64,000 nt of DNA from Nematopogon swammerdamellus (lineage: Eukaryota > Arthropoda > Insecta > Lepidoptera > Adelidae). The first letter of the stretch is position 1. Each line of letters opens with the position of its first letter. Shown piece by piece: positions 22,617 to 32,409 of this stretch. The stretch lies in assembly GCA_946902875.1 (NCBI GenBank), contig OX336337.1, forward strand, positions 3,038,001 through 3,102,000. Direction: 5' to 3'. Made by a program: the position numbers and the translations under genes. Below the pieces are notes generated by a model. That model searched no databases, had not been told where the DNA came from, and saw nothing but the letters and a program-made list of their open reading frames with translations.

Positions 22617-23170
22617 TAAAAAACCGGCCAAGTGCGAGTCAAACTCGCGCACCGAGGATTCCGTATCGCCATCTTTGGCGTGTTTATGAAATGCTTCATC
22701 CTTACATATATAATTCTTCTGTACGTGTGTTTGTCACCTAACTACGCCTGAACGGCTGGACCGATTTGGATGAAATTTTCTGTGTATATTTGAGTGGGTC
22801 CCTGGAAGGTTTGAAAATACAATTGATCCCGGTAGATGGCTTTGTGATAAGTCCACGCGGACGAAGTCGCGGGCACAGCTAGTATTTGTTAAAATTCATG
22901 ATTAGTTAAAATGCTTCATGCTGTTTTCGGTAGAAGGCGCGCGGATACACTTTTTAGTTTCTTGTATGGGGACCCCCGTGAATTTTTTACTTTATCTTAT
23001 TTTTATTATGTGTTATTATATCGGCTATCATAACACATATTCTGTGAAAATTTCAACGGGCTACCTGTTACGGTTCAAGAGATACAGCCCTCGGACAGAC
23101 GGACAGACAGACAGACAGACGGGGTAGGCTTAGTAATAGGGTGCCGTACCGGATACAGAACCCCAAAAAG
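22617..23170 (+). repeat. Family A repeat interrupted by a Helitron
   Basis: Left part 22617-22698 and right part 22883-23170 together make a full copy: start AACCGGCCAAGTGCGAG, (GACA)n near 23090, end CCCCAAAAAG. Confidence 0.85.
22699..22882 (+). mobile_element. Short non-autonomous Helitron (184 bp)
   Basis: Begins TC (TCCTTACATATATAATTC), carries the ACGTGTGTTTGTCACCTAAC phrase common in these elements, and ends with a hairpin-forming GCGGACGAAGTCGCGGGC then CTAG. It lies between A and T. The uninterrupted sequence is visible in family A copies at 27490 and 35430. Confidence 0.85.
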
Positions 23171-23474
23171 CAGGCAAGACAATACAAATTTTTAAAGATT
23201 CCCTCTTTCCGAAGAACACGAAAACTATACAATAACCTCATCCCTACCTACGTGCTCAAAGAGGGCGGGTGTCAGAGGGGATTCTGATGAGGGTCTTCAA
23301 GTGTAGAGTCAACACGGCCGGGAACACAAATAACGAAAGAAAACGGGTAATTCATTGATTGTAACTACCACCGCTTGATCAAACATGTGCCAGCGGTGCG
23401 TTGGAACAACACAGAGGGCTTGGTAGGGAAGATTTCGAGTCGAATATCGAGATAAAACTGAAAATTAAAATGTT
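23171..23474. other. No recognised feature
   Basis: No ORF, family match or terminal repeat seen. Confidence 0.3.
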
Positions 23475-23530
23475 AAAACTTAAAGACTCATACATACGTA
23501 CATACACGTATGTATGAGTCTTTAAGTTTT
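23475..23530. repeat. Perfect 25-bp hairpin
   Basis: Arms 23475-23499 and 23506-23530 are exact reverse complements around a 6-base loop ACATAC. Confidence 0.95.
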
Positions 23531-23544
23531 AAAATTTCTGAACA

Positions 23545-23701
23545 AACGCTGTATTCCGACAATCGGGGTGAGCAGAGTAATTGGTGTTGTGCTGCAGTGA
23601 CTATGTTAAATTACAGCACAACACCGACCACAACGTTTAGAAATGTACGTATTAGGACAAGGTAACTATCAAGCAGCAAGTAGGGCACAAAGACCCACCG
23701 G
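23545..23701 (-). repeat. Family D SINE, partial
   Basis: Reversed 3' half: CCGACAATCGGGGTGAGCAG, ATTACAGCACAACACCGACC, ATCAAGCAGCAAGTAGGG. Head absent. Confidence 0.7.
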
Positions 23702-24058
23702 TTTAGGCTCTAGAAGCATACAATTGTGCATAGTAGTTCCTTGTATAACGTAGATGAGCACTAAGAAAGGATTTTTGAAAATTCATACCCTTCTTGGAAG
23801 GTTAAATAGGGGATTTAAGAAGTTCGTCATTTGTGAAGTTATAAATATGGAAATTGGTGTTCTTCTTGGTGTTTTGAGAAATTCAGCCCCTAAGAGGAAG
23901 GGTAGGAAGGGAGGGTGAGAAAGAAAATACATTGCCTCGAGTCAAATTTAACATAACCTATAATGCTGCGAGCGAAGCCGATTCATAACCATAAATATAA
24001 TTTATCGTTATGAATAACGGAAACACTGATTAAACACTGATTGTTGATCAAGTGTTAA

Positions 24059-24441
24059 GGCGCCTAATAACGCCACACGTGGATTTTTAAAGAAGTAGCC
24101 CGTGATAAGTAGACCAATCTAAAGGCTACAAACTACTGCAAAATATAGAACACTTCTTTGTCTATCGATCACGCCTATTTGGTTGTAAAATTCTATCATT
24201 TTCTATACAAACTATATGATAACCAAATGTCGATTTTTTCTTCCGCGTGAACTTTGAAGACTTGATCTCAGAAATTAAAGAAAATTTGAATTGAATTTTT
24301 ATAGCAAAATGACGCCATTTGTATCGATCCATTCTATCGATCACACGCTTTTCAAAGTTCTAATGCGAAGGATCGCAATTTATGAAAAAAACCTCATGAA
24401 ATCTACTACGCGCTACGCCGCCGTTGGCGTTACTAGGCGCC
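24059..24441. mobile_element. TTAA-flanked MITE (piggyBac-like), copy 2
   Basis: 383 bp flanked by exact TTAA at 24055-24058 and 24442-24445. Terminal inverted repeats GGCGCCTAATAACGCC and GGCGTTACTAGGCGCC match 15 of 16. No transposase. TTAA is the piggyBac-superfamily target; the superfamily call rests on that. Confidence 0.85.
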
Positions 24442-24451
24442 TTAAAACGCA

Positions 24452-24862
24452 GGTAGAACTACACCATTGTGCCCAGCGTGTCGCAGCGTGGCTCAGCGTG
24501 GCGTGGCGATGCGTGTGCACATCTTCGTGTCGTGGCCGACTAGCGCGACAGGCTGTCGTCATTCCCACTATGCAACTAGCCCCGAGGCAACAGGCGCGTG
24601 ACGCGACGCGGGCTGCAGAACTACACCATCCCCCGTATATTATTACTCTATGTACACCATAGTGTCGTGGCGTGGCGCGCCAGATACCCTGTGGAGGGCG
24701 TATGGCGCTCTGGTGCCGATCCAAATCTGCGGGTCTGCACACGATACGCTGCGCCACGCTGCGCCACGACATCATGGCGTAGTTCTAGTCATACAAAATA
24801 CATATATGGGTGGGATATGAGCAAGGCACGGCCACGCTGCGCCACGCCACAATAGTTCTACC
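24452..24862. mobile_element. GC-rich foldback element
   Basis: Ends GGTAGAACTA and TAGTTCTACC are inverted. Subterminal CAGCGTGGC / GCGCCACGCTG blocks recur in both orientations, with an internal second pair (AGAACTACACCAT near 24618, ATGGCGTAGTTCT near 24774). Class unknown. Confidence 0.6.
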
Positions 24863-25207
24863 GCACCGATTTAAAAAAGTTTCACGATTTCTATCGGTTC
24901 ACTCAACAAAATAGTTGCAACCAATATTGCTCCTGGATTTTGTAGTCCGGCGACTTTCGCCGCCCGCCCAACAAAACAGGCCAGGGCGGGGGCGCCATAT
25001 GAAGGGGAGAGAGGCCCAGACGAAGGTTGCCGAGCTGAAGGCTCTCGGGGCGTGTTCGACAAATATTTACTAGTCCCCTTAGTATCAACATTATGACGAA
25101 TGAAATGCGACTGGCTGAGTCGGCGTTCATTGCGAGTTTTTGTTTTTATTATTTCAGTCTTAAGAGTCTGTTAATAACACATATCTCGCATGATACTCCG
25201 TTATATC
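24863..25207. other. No recognised feature
   Basis: A CpG-rich patch at 24955-25050 without a motif I can name. Confidence 0.3.
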
Positions 25208-25209
25208 AA

Positions 25210-25245
25210 CAACTAGTTTTTGCCCGCGGCTTCGCTCGCTTTTTT
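25210..25245 (-). mobile_element. Helitron-type 3' terminus (reverse), fragment
   Basis: ACTAGTTTTTGCCCGCGGC followed by TTCGCTCGC, as at 17254. Confidence 0.6.
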
Positions 25246-25274
25246 CAATATAAATATGAAAGTGGCGGGCAATA

Positions 25275-25650
25275 TGTGCATACATATTTTAATATATAAT
25301 CATTTAATTATATAATATTCTATATATAATCATATAATATTCTATATATTTAGTAATTTATGTGTATTAAACATGTATGGCTTATATTTTACTAGCATGT
25401 AATTATATGTACGTATTAATAAGTATTCTTATTATTATTTTTATCTCCAATTGTCACGCAACTCTTTTGCTACTACCTACTTACATTCCACTATATTATC
25501 GAATCTCAAACATCCAAAGGTTGACTGTAAGAAATCTCTGTAAGGGATAAGTCCGCCTTTGCACCTTATGTAAATTTTCCAATGTATTTGTTACTGTTTA
25601 ATGTTTACTGGAGCAATAAAGAATTTTCTATCTATCTATCTATCTAAATA
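25275..25650 (+). repeat. CR1-like LINE 3' UTR (TCTA-tailed family)
   Basis: Matches the 3' UTR after the RT fragment at 45067: CATCCAAAGGTTGACTG, GGGATAAGTCCGCCTTTGC, and a TCTA-repeat tail at 25630-25648. It lacks coding sequence. Confidence 0.8.
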
Positions 25651-26331
25651 TCTATTAAAATAATTGTTAGGACCCGTTTTAAAATATTTTTGAGGTTTAC
25701 TTTATTATATATATTAGTTTTAATTTATGCTTGGACCAAGTGACTAAATTAAATCCATTGATCTATCCAAGAATAAATTAAAGAAAATAAATCGGATGAG
25801 TATTTTCGGATATTACCTCCTACACCCAAACTTACAAAATTACAAACCTTACCTCTTTATAATATTAGTGTGGATGTAGATACTGCAACAATCCCTCTGT
25901 ACTAAATATAATTTGGTAAAGTTAAGTATCTACTAATTCTAGGTATTACCTTTGACGAAAACATGATTCAAGGTTCAAGGTTACCTTCACACCGTCAATA
26001 AAACAGCTAGTGTTCATAAATACTTTAAATTACTTAATAAACTTTGCTTAGTAACTGATCTTAATTAATATAAGGCAGATGCGTTTTACATTTTTAAAAT
26101 AACCATTATTTTCACCGTAAAAAAACCTGTAAAAACCTGAAAATTTTGACTTACGATGACCTTTTGTAGTACGTCATCCCTTTCATTCTTTCACTGATTC
26201 TCTATCACTCTATCCCGCCCTTTTCCTAGCTTCATGTAGACTCCTAGGTGTATGCACACTGAATTTATCGTATTTTCTTTATATTCATAATCAAAATCAG
26301 AAACATTAACTAATTAATTAGGTTTAGATTT
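25651..26331. other. Unassigned AT-rich sequence
   Basis: No ORF, tandem repeat or family match; possibly unique host DNA. Confidence 0.4.
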
Positions 26332-26567
26332 CGTCGGCCTCGGTAACTTAGTGGTGTAATAAATCAAGATGCGGTTGTGAACATCAAGCACAACCGGGCG
26401 TGGTCAAAACTTGGATGGGTGACCGTTCGACCGAGGAGGCTGACGTGGTTCTGATTCCACGTAAAACTGTAGGTCCCTTCCCTTCTTACCTTACAAGATG
26501 GTGGGATTTAGCCCGCCCAGGTCGATATCACCGCACTGAATGAAAGGTCGGCTGAAACGGCTATGAA
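26332..26567 (+). repeat. Family B SINE, left member of an inverted pair
   Basis: Head GTCGGCCTCGGTAACTTAGTGG, then ACTTGGATGGGTGACCG (5S C-box-like) near 26410, and core ACTGTAGGTCCCTTCC. Confidence 0.8.
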
Positions 26568-26775
26568 AAACTACATCCGTGATCCGTCCGTGAACTAGGT
26601 GCCATGTCAGTGCTTGGGTCGTGCCGACTACATTGAACTGGACGAAAAATACGAAACTATTTGCATAGCCGTTTCAACCGACCTTTCATTCAGTGCCGTG
26701 GTATCGACCCGGGCGAGGTAAACCCTACCACATGAATGGAAGTCAGCCTACAACGGTCAAGCGGTGTATGTTTTT
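26568..26775 (-). repeat. Family B SINE, right member of an inverted pair
   Basis: Reversed tail (GTGAACTAGGTGCCATGTCA) and reversed core to GGAAGTCAGCC. It lies tail-to-tail with the copy to the left; the two 3' tails are both truncated at the junction. Confidence 0.75.
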
Positions 26776-26789
26776 TTTATTATTTCCGA

Positions 26790-27025
26790 ACAATGACGTA
26801 TCATGCTTCCGAACTGGGTGGCTCTGCCCGAGGGCGAAGCCACAGGCGAAGCCAATTTCACTGCCGAGGAGGTGCCAGTCCGACTTGGAGGTGGACTAAT
26901 GTCGCTGGGGAAATGCTATTAACCCGCGATTTGAAGATCAGTGGATTGTAGGAGTGGGGAAAGATATTCCCTGGGAGTCCGTTCCACACCTTTGCAGTGC
27001 GGCACAAGAACATGTACATAGTTAT
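26790..27025 (-). pseudogene. LINE ORF2 C-terminal fragment
   Basis: On the minus strand, 27012 down to about 26868 reads FLCRTAKVWNGLP, then FKSRVNS, and a stop: the common C-terminal signature of Jockey/CR1 ORF2. The rest is lost. Confidence 0.7.
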
Positions 27026-27395
27026 TAGTTTTTTCTCAAATAAATAAACCGAATACTAACAAAACAATATAATTTTACACAAACTGTACACAAATTCGTA
27101 TAAATTATCTATAATCCGACAAAAGGCCCGACAAATGATTCGGCCGGAACATTTTAAATCTGAGGGGTAGCGAATGTTGACAGACGCGACCGCGCCGGTC
27201 ACCCAGGGGGATGACTGCCGGATATGCCGGATGTGTCCGGTGTTGAAGCGGATGTTTTATCCGGACTGCTCGTTCCGAAAGGTAAATGAATTTAACTGGA
27301 CTTTTACATTTTTATATTTTGGTGTTGTTTTGTGTTAGGTACCATAATTGAGAAATTAATATTTTGCGATTAAAATTTAAATTGAATTTGAGCCC
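27026..27395. other. No recognised feature
   Basis: Includes a CpG-rich stretch at 27120-27290. No supported ORF. Confidence 0.3.
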
Positions 27396-27765
27396 TAAAA
27401 ACCGGCCAAGTGCGAGTCGAACTCGCGCACCCGTATCGCCATGTCACGGCCAGCGCTACTTACGCCATCTAGATGGCGTGTCATGAAATGCTTCATATTA
27501 GTTAATGTCATGCTTCATAATCTATTCGGTAGATGGCGCGCGCGCATACACTTTTTGGTTTCTTCTATGGGAACCCCCGTGATTTTTTTATTTTTTCTTA
27601 TTTTTATTATTTGTTGTTATATCGATCAAAATAACACATATTCTGTAAAAATTTCAACGGGCTACCTTTTACGGTTCAAGAGATACAGCCCTCGGACAGA
27701 CAGACAGACATACGGCGTAGGCTTAGTAATAGGGTCCCGTACGACGGATACGGAGCCCCAAAAAA
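27396..27765 (+). repeat. Family A repeat, full length
   Basis: Start AACCGGCCAAGTGCGAG, middle ACGGTTCAAGAGATACAG, short GACA run, GTAGGCTTAGTAATAGGG, end GGAGCCCCAAAAAA. Serves as the uninterrupted reference for the Helitron insertion at 22699. Confidence 0.88.
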
Positions 27766-27910
27766 GAGGAAGTCGTCAGAAGAGAAGCTTGCTATGTAGG
27801 TGTTATAAAACTCTTAAAACTCCACCATCAATCAACCGTATACACTATTCAACCGACACCGCCGCGTCACGGGCAACTTGTACACTCATTAATTTCACCA
27901 AAAGTGCCTT

Positions 27911-28179
27911 TTATTTCTTAAATATTACATCAAAACGCCTACCGCTCCACGGCACTGGGCTACGTCGAGACATAATCGCCATTTGACGCCGTTCTCGCTC
28001 AACTGCGCCTACGAAACCCTGGAAATGATTAATCGTTTGCGACCTCTTGCCGGTGAAACTGAAGAAAAATATTTCGACATCGTCGTCACCTTGGCTTGTA
28101 GCTAATACGTGCAATGTGAGCTCGGGCAATGTATCATTTGTATTGAGGGGTGATTCTGTTGTCTGAACTGAAGTGATTA
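27911..28179 (-). other. Unassigned segment with a coding-like open frame
   Basis: The minus frame is open from inside the neighbouring SINE (28228) down to TAA at 27911. About 80 codons outside the SINE read without a stop and with mixed GC-rich third positions. I recognise no domain. It could be an exon relic or chance. Confidence 0.25.
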
Positions 28180-28692
28180 ATTTTTTTTTTATGTAATCCG
28201 ATATGGGTGGCTGAGTCGGAGGGGCCAAAGCACATTCTCCGACCAGCCAATGTAAAAACTATTGTAAAAACGATTGTAAAAACTAAACAGGACAAATTCA
28301 AGCGTAGTGTACTACCATACGAATGATGAATAAAGAATAAAGAATAAAGAAAGAATGTCACCTCCGAGAAGGTAGGTGCCATACCGGAGACTTCCCTGGA
28401 TTGCTGGCTATACTGGACTAGAGGAGAACACAATCGAGGCTGCTATGCGGCCATCTTACATCCAGTACGGTGGTACCAACCCAGTCGGCTACAATTTGAG
28501 CCTACCACCTAGTAAGGGGCAACGGAAGGGACCTACAGTTTTACACCGGTTCCGAACGGTGAAGCAGCAGGTGTAAGAATGCACGTAAATTTTTTCGTCA
28601 GAAAAAACTCATTGGTACACGCCGACCGGATTCGAACCTCGGACCTCTCGCATGAGAAGCCGATGCCCAAACCATTTGGCCACCCGCCGCTT
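28180..28692 (-). repeat. Family C SINE, full length, interrupted
   Basis: The reversed tRNA-like head is at 28610-28692 (minus strand GGCGGGTGGCCAAATGG, CTCATGCGAG anticodon region, GGTTCGAATCC). Then come a linker with TGCACGTAAAT, the core shared with family B (ACTGTAGGTCCCTTCC, CCTTACTAGGTGGTAGG, GTTGGTACCACCG), and a tail ending ATACCGGATTACAT. A short insertion lies at 28250-28355. Confidence 0.85.
28250..28355 (+). repeat. Retroposon 3' fragment inside the family C SINE
   Basis: Ends in AATAAAG repeats and is bracketed by AATGT. It contains TTCAAGCGTAGTGTACTACC; related phrases occur near 46370, 48600 and 52260. Confidence 0.5.
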
Positions 28693-28872
28693 TTTACGCT
28701 TTTTTGTTGGTGACATCTCAATTCACAATCCATACTCATAATACCTACATATTATGTAAGGCATGGTCATGAAGTATGTTGCTTTGTTTTATGAGATACT
28801 GCGTTTGTAGGCTCTATGTATGATAATATTTTATGTTTATATGTTAGTACTAAGCACGTACTCGCTTTATAT

Positions 28873-29023
28873 ATATTTTTATTAGAAAAATACAAAGCGA
28901 AAATCATTGCAAAAAATACATCCAGGCCAGGATTCGAACCTGGGTCTTTGGCTTGAGCCGCCAACCTGGCCGGGATGTATTTTTTCCAATGATTTTCGCT
29001 TTGCATTTTTCTAATAAAAATAT
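28873..29023. repeat. Long hairpin from two inverted family E tails around a tRNA-like loop
   Basis: Arm 28873-28923 and arm 28973-29023 pair almost perfectly over about 50 bases (GGATGTATTTTTTCCAATGA, TTTTCGCTTTGC). The 49-base loop holds a reversed tRNA-like B-box GGTTCGAATCCTGG. Confidence 0.9.
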
Positions 29024-29094
29024 CTATGTATGATACTAAAAATAAATTGGCGATTTTTATAAATATTTTCTGTATGTACATATTTATGTGAGTG

Positions 29095-29270
29095 CGTTCC
29101 CTACCACCTTTTACAGCCTGGCTATCTTCAAAAGGCGTGTTAATAAATTAGGCAACGACCTTTTTGTCCGCCTTATAGCCTGGTTTCACGAGGAGTGGAG
29201 TTATTGGCTGTGTCTGATCTTCTATTGAACCTTTGGGCACAACCACCAGTGCTGGTTGTACCTAAATATA
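29095..29270 (+). pseudogene. LINE ORF2 C-terminal fragment
   Basis: Plus frame near 29105-29220 reads YSLAIFKRRVNKLGNDL and ends TGA/TAA, the C-terminal FKxRVN signature. Short 3' sequence follows. Confidence 0.6.
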
Positions 29271-29482
29271 TAAAAAAATTTAAAGCTACAACATAACACA
29301 ATGGACACAGTAACCCAAATTAACAACTCAAGCAACAAGTTAAAAAATTAAACATAATGAAGTGTCGCCGAACAAGGGTTCCGTCATCATTCGTCTCCAC
29401 GTCGTCGTCGACCCGTTCGAGCGACAAAACGCTTCCGGACCGTTCCGGTGACCTTTTACAAATGATTTAAATACGTGTTCAC

Positions 29483-29483
<1 letters not shown>

Positions 29484-29513
<30 letters not shown>
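29484..29513. repeat. Poly-C tract (30 C)
   Basis: Thirty consecutive C residues followed by ATTGTG. The exact length is prone to sequencing error. Confidence 0.9.
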
Positions 29514-29696
29514 ATTGTGTTGATGATTGATCGTGTTGACGGCGATGCGGAGGAGGGAGGGGGGAGGGAGGGGACGGTGATATTTCCCGAATGAAAAATA
29601 TTTTGCCACTTTCCCGTGTCACAAGTCAGAAGGATAATTATTTATATAACAGAGGTTATAGCAGCCGGTTCTTGATTTTAGTATGAGGTACCTATC

Positions 29697-29902
29697 GTAC
29701 TGTGTGAGGCCGGTACTTAAAAAGAATAGCCCCACTGCGTGCCTTACTTGCTGCTTGATAGTTATATTGTCCGAATAATTTGCTAAACGTGGTGGTCGAT
29801 GTTGTGTTGCAATTTTACAGAGTTCTTGCAGCACAACACCGATTACTCTGCTTACCCTGATTGTCGGGATACAGCTTGTGTGGTATGTATGTATGTATGT
29901 AC
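29697..29902 (+). repeat. Family D SINE with internal deletion
   Basis: Head GTACTGTGTGAGGCCGGTAC joins directly to the 3' half (CCTTACTTGCTGCTTGATAG to ACCCTGATTGTCGGG) and a GTAT-repeat tail at 29883-29901. Confidence 0.8.
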
Positions 29903-30430
29903 CTATCGAATATTTTGAAATAGAAATAAATGTATTGTTAACAAAAATGGTACATTGAATGTTTTTTTGGGCACGGTGCTTTATTATTAAAAATAGAAGT
30001 CAGCTCCTCGAATCACTGAAGTCGCATTAATCCTCTTCGAAAGTTGTAGAAAATTATAGCTCGTAAATTTTCCTTTGATATCTCCATTTACACAATAGAC
30101 TTATCAACTTTGACTAGACGTTGTAATAAAACGGTTCGGTAAATCAAAACCGTTCTATAGATTTCGCCTTCTAAATTCAAAAATTATAAAATGCTACAGA
30201 TTTTTTTTTTTATAACCACGGAAGGTTTGCAAGCGACATGACTTAAAAGGCTGCCGGCGTACTTCGAATGAAGCATTTGAAAAAAAAAAGTTTTTATAAC
30301 TTTATAATTTTTCCCCCATTATTGACCCCCAAAATATAAATTCGCTCATTTACGCTATTCGTTCGTGATTGGGTCATCAAACTCTATATCTGTACCAAAT
30401 TTCCACGATTTTCTTCCAGCAGATTCGGAA
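29903..30430. other. Unassigned AT-rich sequence, probably old repeat
   Basis: Leads into a GACA run (30447-30475) and ACGAAACCCTAAAAA, an ending like that of family A, but the body does not match A. Confidence 0.35.
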
Positions 30431-30443
30431 AAAATAAGCTGTG

Positions 30444-30474
<31 letters not shown>

Positions 30475-30535
30475 CGAGAGTATCACATAAGAGTTAACTT
30501 TTTTCCCCTTTTGAGTTACGAAACCCTAAAAATAA
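30431..30535 (+). repeat. Repeat 3' end with GACA run and ACCCTAAAAA terminus
   Basis: GACAGACGGACAGACAGACA followed by TTGAGTTACGAAACCCTAAA. Likely another family with a convergent or shared end. Confidence 0.45.
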
Positions 30536-30870
30536 ATACCGACGGTGTAGTAGAACTGTCGTGTTTTCTAACTTAAGCAGTAGGTAAGTAACATGCTATT
30601 ATTTGGAACGGTAACAATTATGCAAAACGGAAGTAATAAATTCGTAAGGAATAATTATTTAAGTATAGGTTTACGTGTTGGCTATTGTGCTTATAAGATC
30701 GGTCGTGTTGATGTCGAGCGGTTAATGAGTTTCCTGAACGAATAATATTATACCACTTGAAGTTTGTTGATAACAAAATATGTATTTTTATATATTGTAT
30801 TAATTTTCAGTATATTATTTTATTCACTATTAATTTATTCACTATTAATTTTCACTATATCAATATTATT

Positions 30871-30995
30871 GTATTTTTATATATTGTATTAATTTTCATT
30901 GATATTAATTTTCACTGAAGACGACAAACAAAAAAGTCGAAATGTTTGAACCTGTGTACATTTTATTATTAATATCAATATATAAAAATACATAT
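30871..30995 (+). repeat. Large hairpin carrying a hammerhead-like core (Penelope-like end?)
   Basis: Outer arms GTATTTTTATATAT (30871-30884) and ATATATAAAAATAC (30978-30991) pair, as do ATTGATATTAAT (30898-30909) and ATTAATATCAAT (30967-30978, sharing one base). The centre holds CTGAAGA (30915-30921), CGAC/GTCG (30922-30925, 30936-30939) and AAA, then ATGT (30941-30944) with ACAT (30958-30961). This is close to the hammerhead plan, one base off. Confidence 0.5.
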
Positions 30996-31106
30996 AAAAC
31001 AAATATTTTGTAACTAAAAATAATTTATTATTCATAACAAAATAATGATTTTGATATAATAAACATTTCAATAATTTCTATGAAAATGTTAATAGGAAAT
31101 TTTACA

Positions 31107-31258
31107 ATACATACCAAACGCTGTATCCCAGTAATCGGGGTAATCAGAGTAATCGCTGTTGTGCTTCAATAACTCTGGTAAATGACAACGCAACAGCAAT
31201 GTATTAGGTAGGACAAGATAACTATCAAGCAGCAAATAAGGCACGAAGACCCACATTT
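31107..31258 (-). repeat. Family D SINE, partial
   Basis: Reversed tail and 3' half: AATACATACC, CGCTGTATCCCAGTAATCGG, ATCAAGCAGCAAATAAGGC. Confidence 0.7.
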
Positions 31259-31439
31259 TTACAATAAATCCCTGTAAAACGGCCAAGCTTAGGCCTTAGC
31301 GCCTTAATTTGAAAAATCACTAAGTAAGTCTAGAAATAAAACTAGAGTGGAGATTACAAACAGTAAATCTGGACTGGATTCGTGTCCTTATTTCCTGTTG
31401 GTAGCAACAGCGCGAGGCAAGGGAAATTTTATAGTCTAA

Positions 31440-31572
31440 AACTTTTTTTTGTATGGAAAGCGCGACATGTGATATCGTTACACGTACAAGTTAGGTGTCT
31501 AACGATGCCCATTAACATCTTGTGATACAGTGGGGATTGCGAATGCCATGCGAGTCTGACAGAGAGCCTCTT
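31440..31572 (-). repeat. Fragment of the antisense LINE family of 9117 (3' end)
   Basis: T run then GCGCGACATGTG, AGGTGTCTAACGATGCCCAT and GCGAATGCCATGC, matching the sequence right after the poly-T at 9142-9240. Confidence 0.75.
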
Positions 31573-31671
31573 CACCACCCTTTTGCACTTTAGAGAATTG
31601 CGTGCGTTTATATACTTACAGTTTGCATAATTTTGTAGAAGGGGTTTTCAGCATCAATATAATATGTATAT

Positions 31672-31757
31672 TTTTTATGTAATCTGGTATGGGTAGCCGA
31701 GTCATAGGGGCCAGAACAGATGCTTCGACCAGCCAAAATTACCTCCGAGAAGGTAAA
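31672..31757 (-). repeat. Family C SINE, 3' fragment
   Basis: ATGTAATCTGGTATGGGTAG then TTCGACCAGCC and ACCTCCGAGAAGGT. Confidence 0.7.
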
Positions 31758-31801
31758 TTATGTCTTTTGTATAAATTTACATTTGTAAGTAAATTTACAA
31801 T

Positions 31802-31847
31802 GTACTGTGTGGTGCCGGTACAAGAATAGCCCTACTGCATCTCTCAC
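31802..31847 (+). repeat. Family D head fragment
   Basis: GTACTGTGTGGTGCCGGTAC then AAGAATAGCCCTACTGCATC; directly abuts a reversed family B copy. Confidence 0.65.
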
Positions 31848-31848
31848 C

Positions 31849-32013
31849 AAGTAAGATTAGGAGGGAAGGAACCTACAGTTTTACGAGGAATCCGAACCTC
31901 GGTCAGCCTCCAACGGTCAGCCGTCACCCATCCAAGTACTGACCGCACCCAGCGTTGCTTAACATTCAATAGCGACAGTTGACTGTCTGCACCACTGAGC
32001 TATCGAGGCTGAC
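31849..32013 (-). repeat. Family B SINE, 5' half
   Basis: Reversed core start (GGAACCTACAGTTTTACG), 5S-like block (CACCCATCCAAGTACTGACC) and tRNA-like A-box (ACCACTGAGCTATCGAGG). Confidence 0.8.
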
Positions 32014-32409
32014 AAAAGTTGAGACTGTATGAAGTTAGTTTTTTTTTGTTTTATCTACAATAAGCAACATATTTCCCAGATTTTCTGAATGATTTTACTA
32101 TGAGAGTTAAACAGAGAATACGCTGATTTAATTGTTAACGAACTCCTTAGCGCCCTGCATCTATCTTATGAATATGAGAACGACTATGAGGCCGGGAATA
32201 ACCATTTTATTCATTCATACAAGTTCGGGGAGGGTGTGGTGAGACGTATGAAATGTAATTTTCCTGTCGCCGCGCCCGCCGCGACTCGCGCGCGCGTCTG
32301 AAAGTGCCCGCCCGCTGGCATTGCATTAGGATTTAGTACTTGCCTTAGGGACGTAGACAGTATCGACTATGAATGTATGTAAATAAAAAAAAAATTCAAG
32401 ATGCAACGT
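32014..32409. other. No recognised feature
   Basis: Ends in a CpG-rich stretch (32270-32325) with GCGCGCGCG. No ORF supported. Confidence 0.3.
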
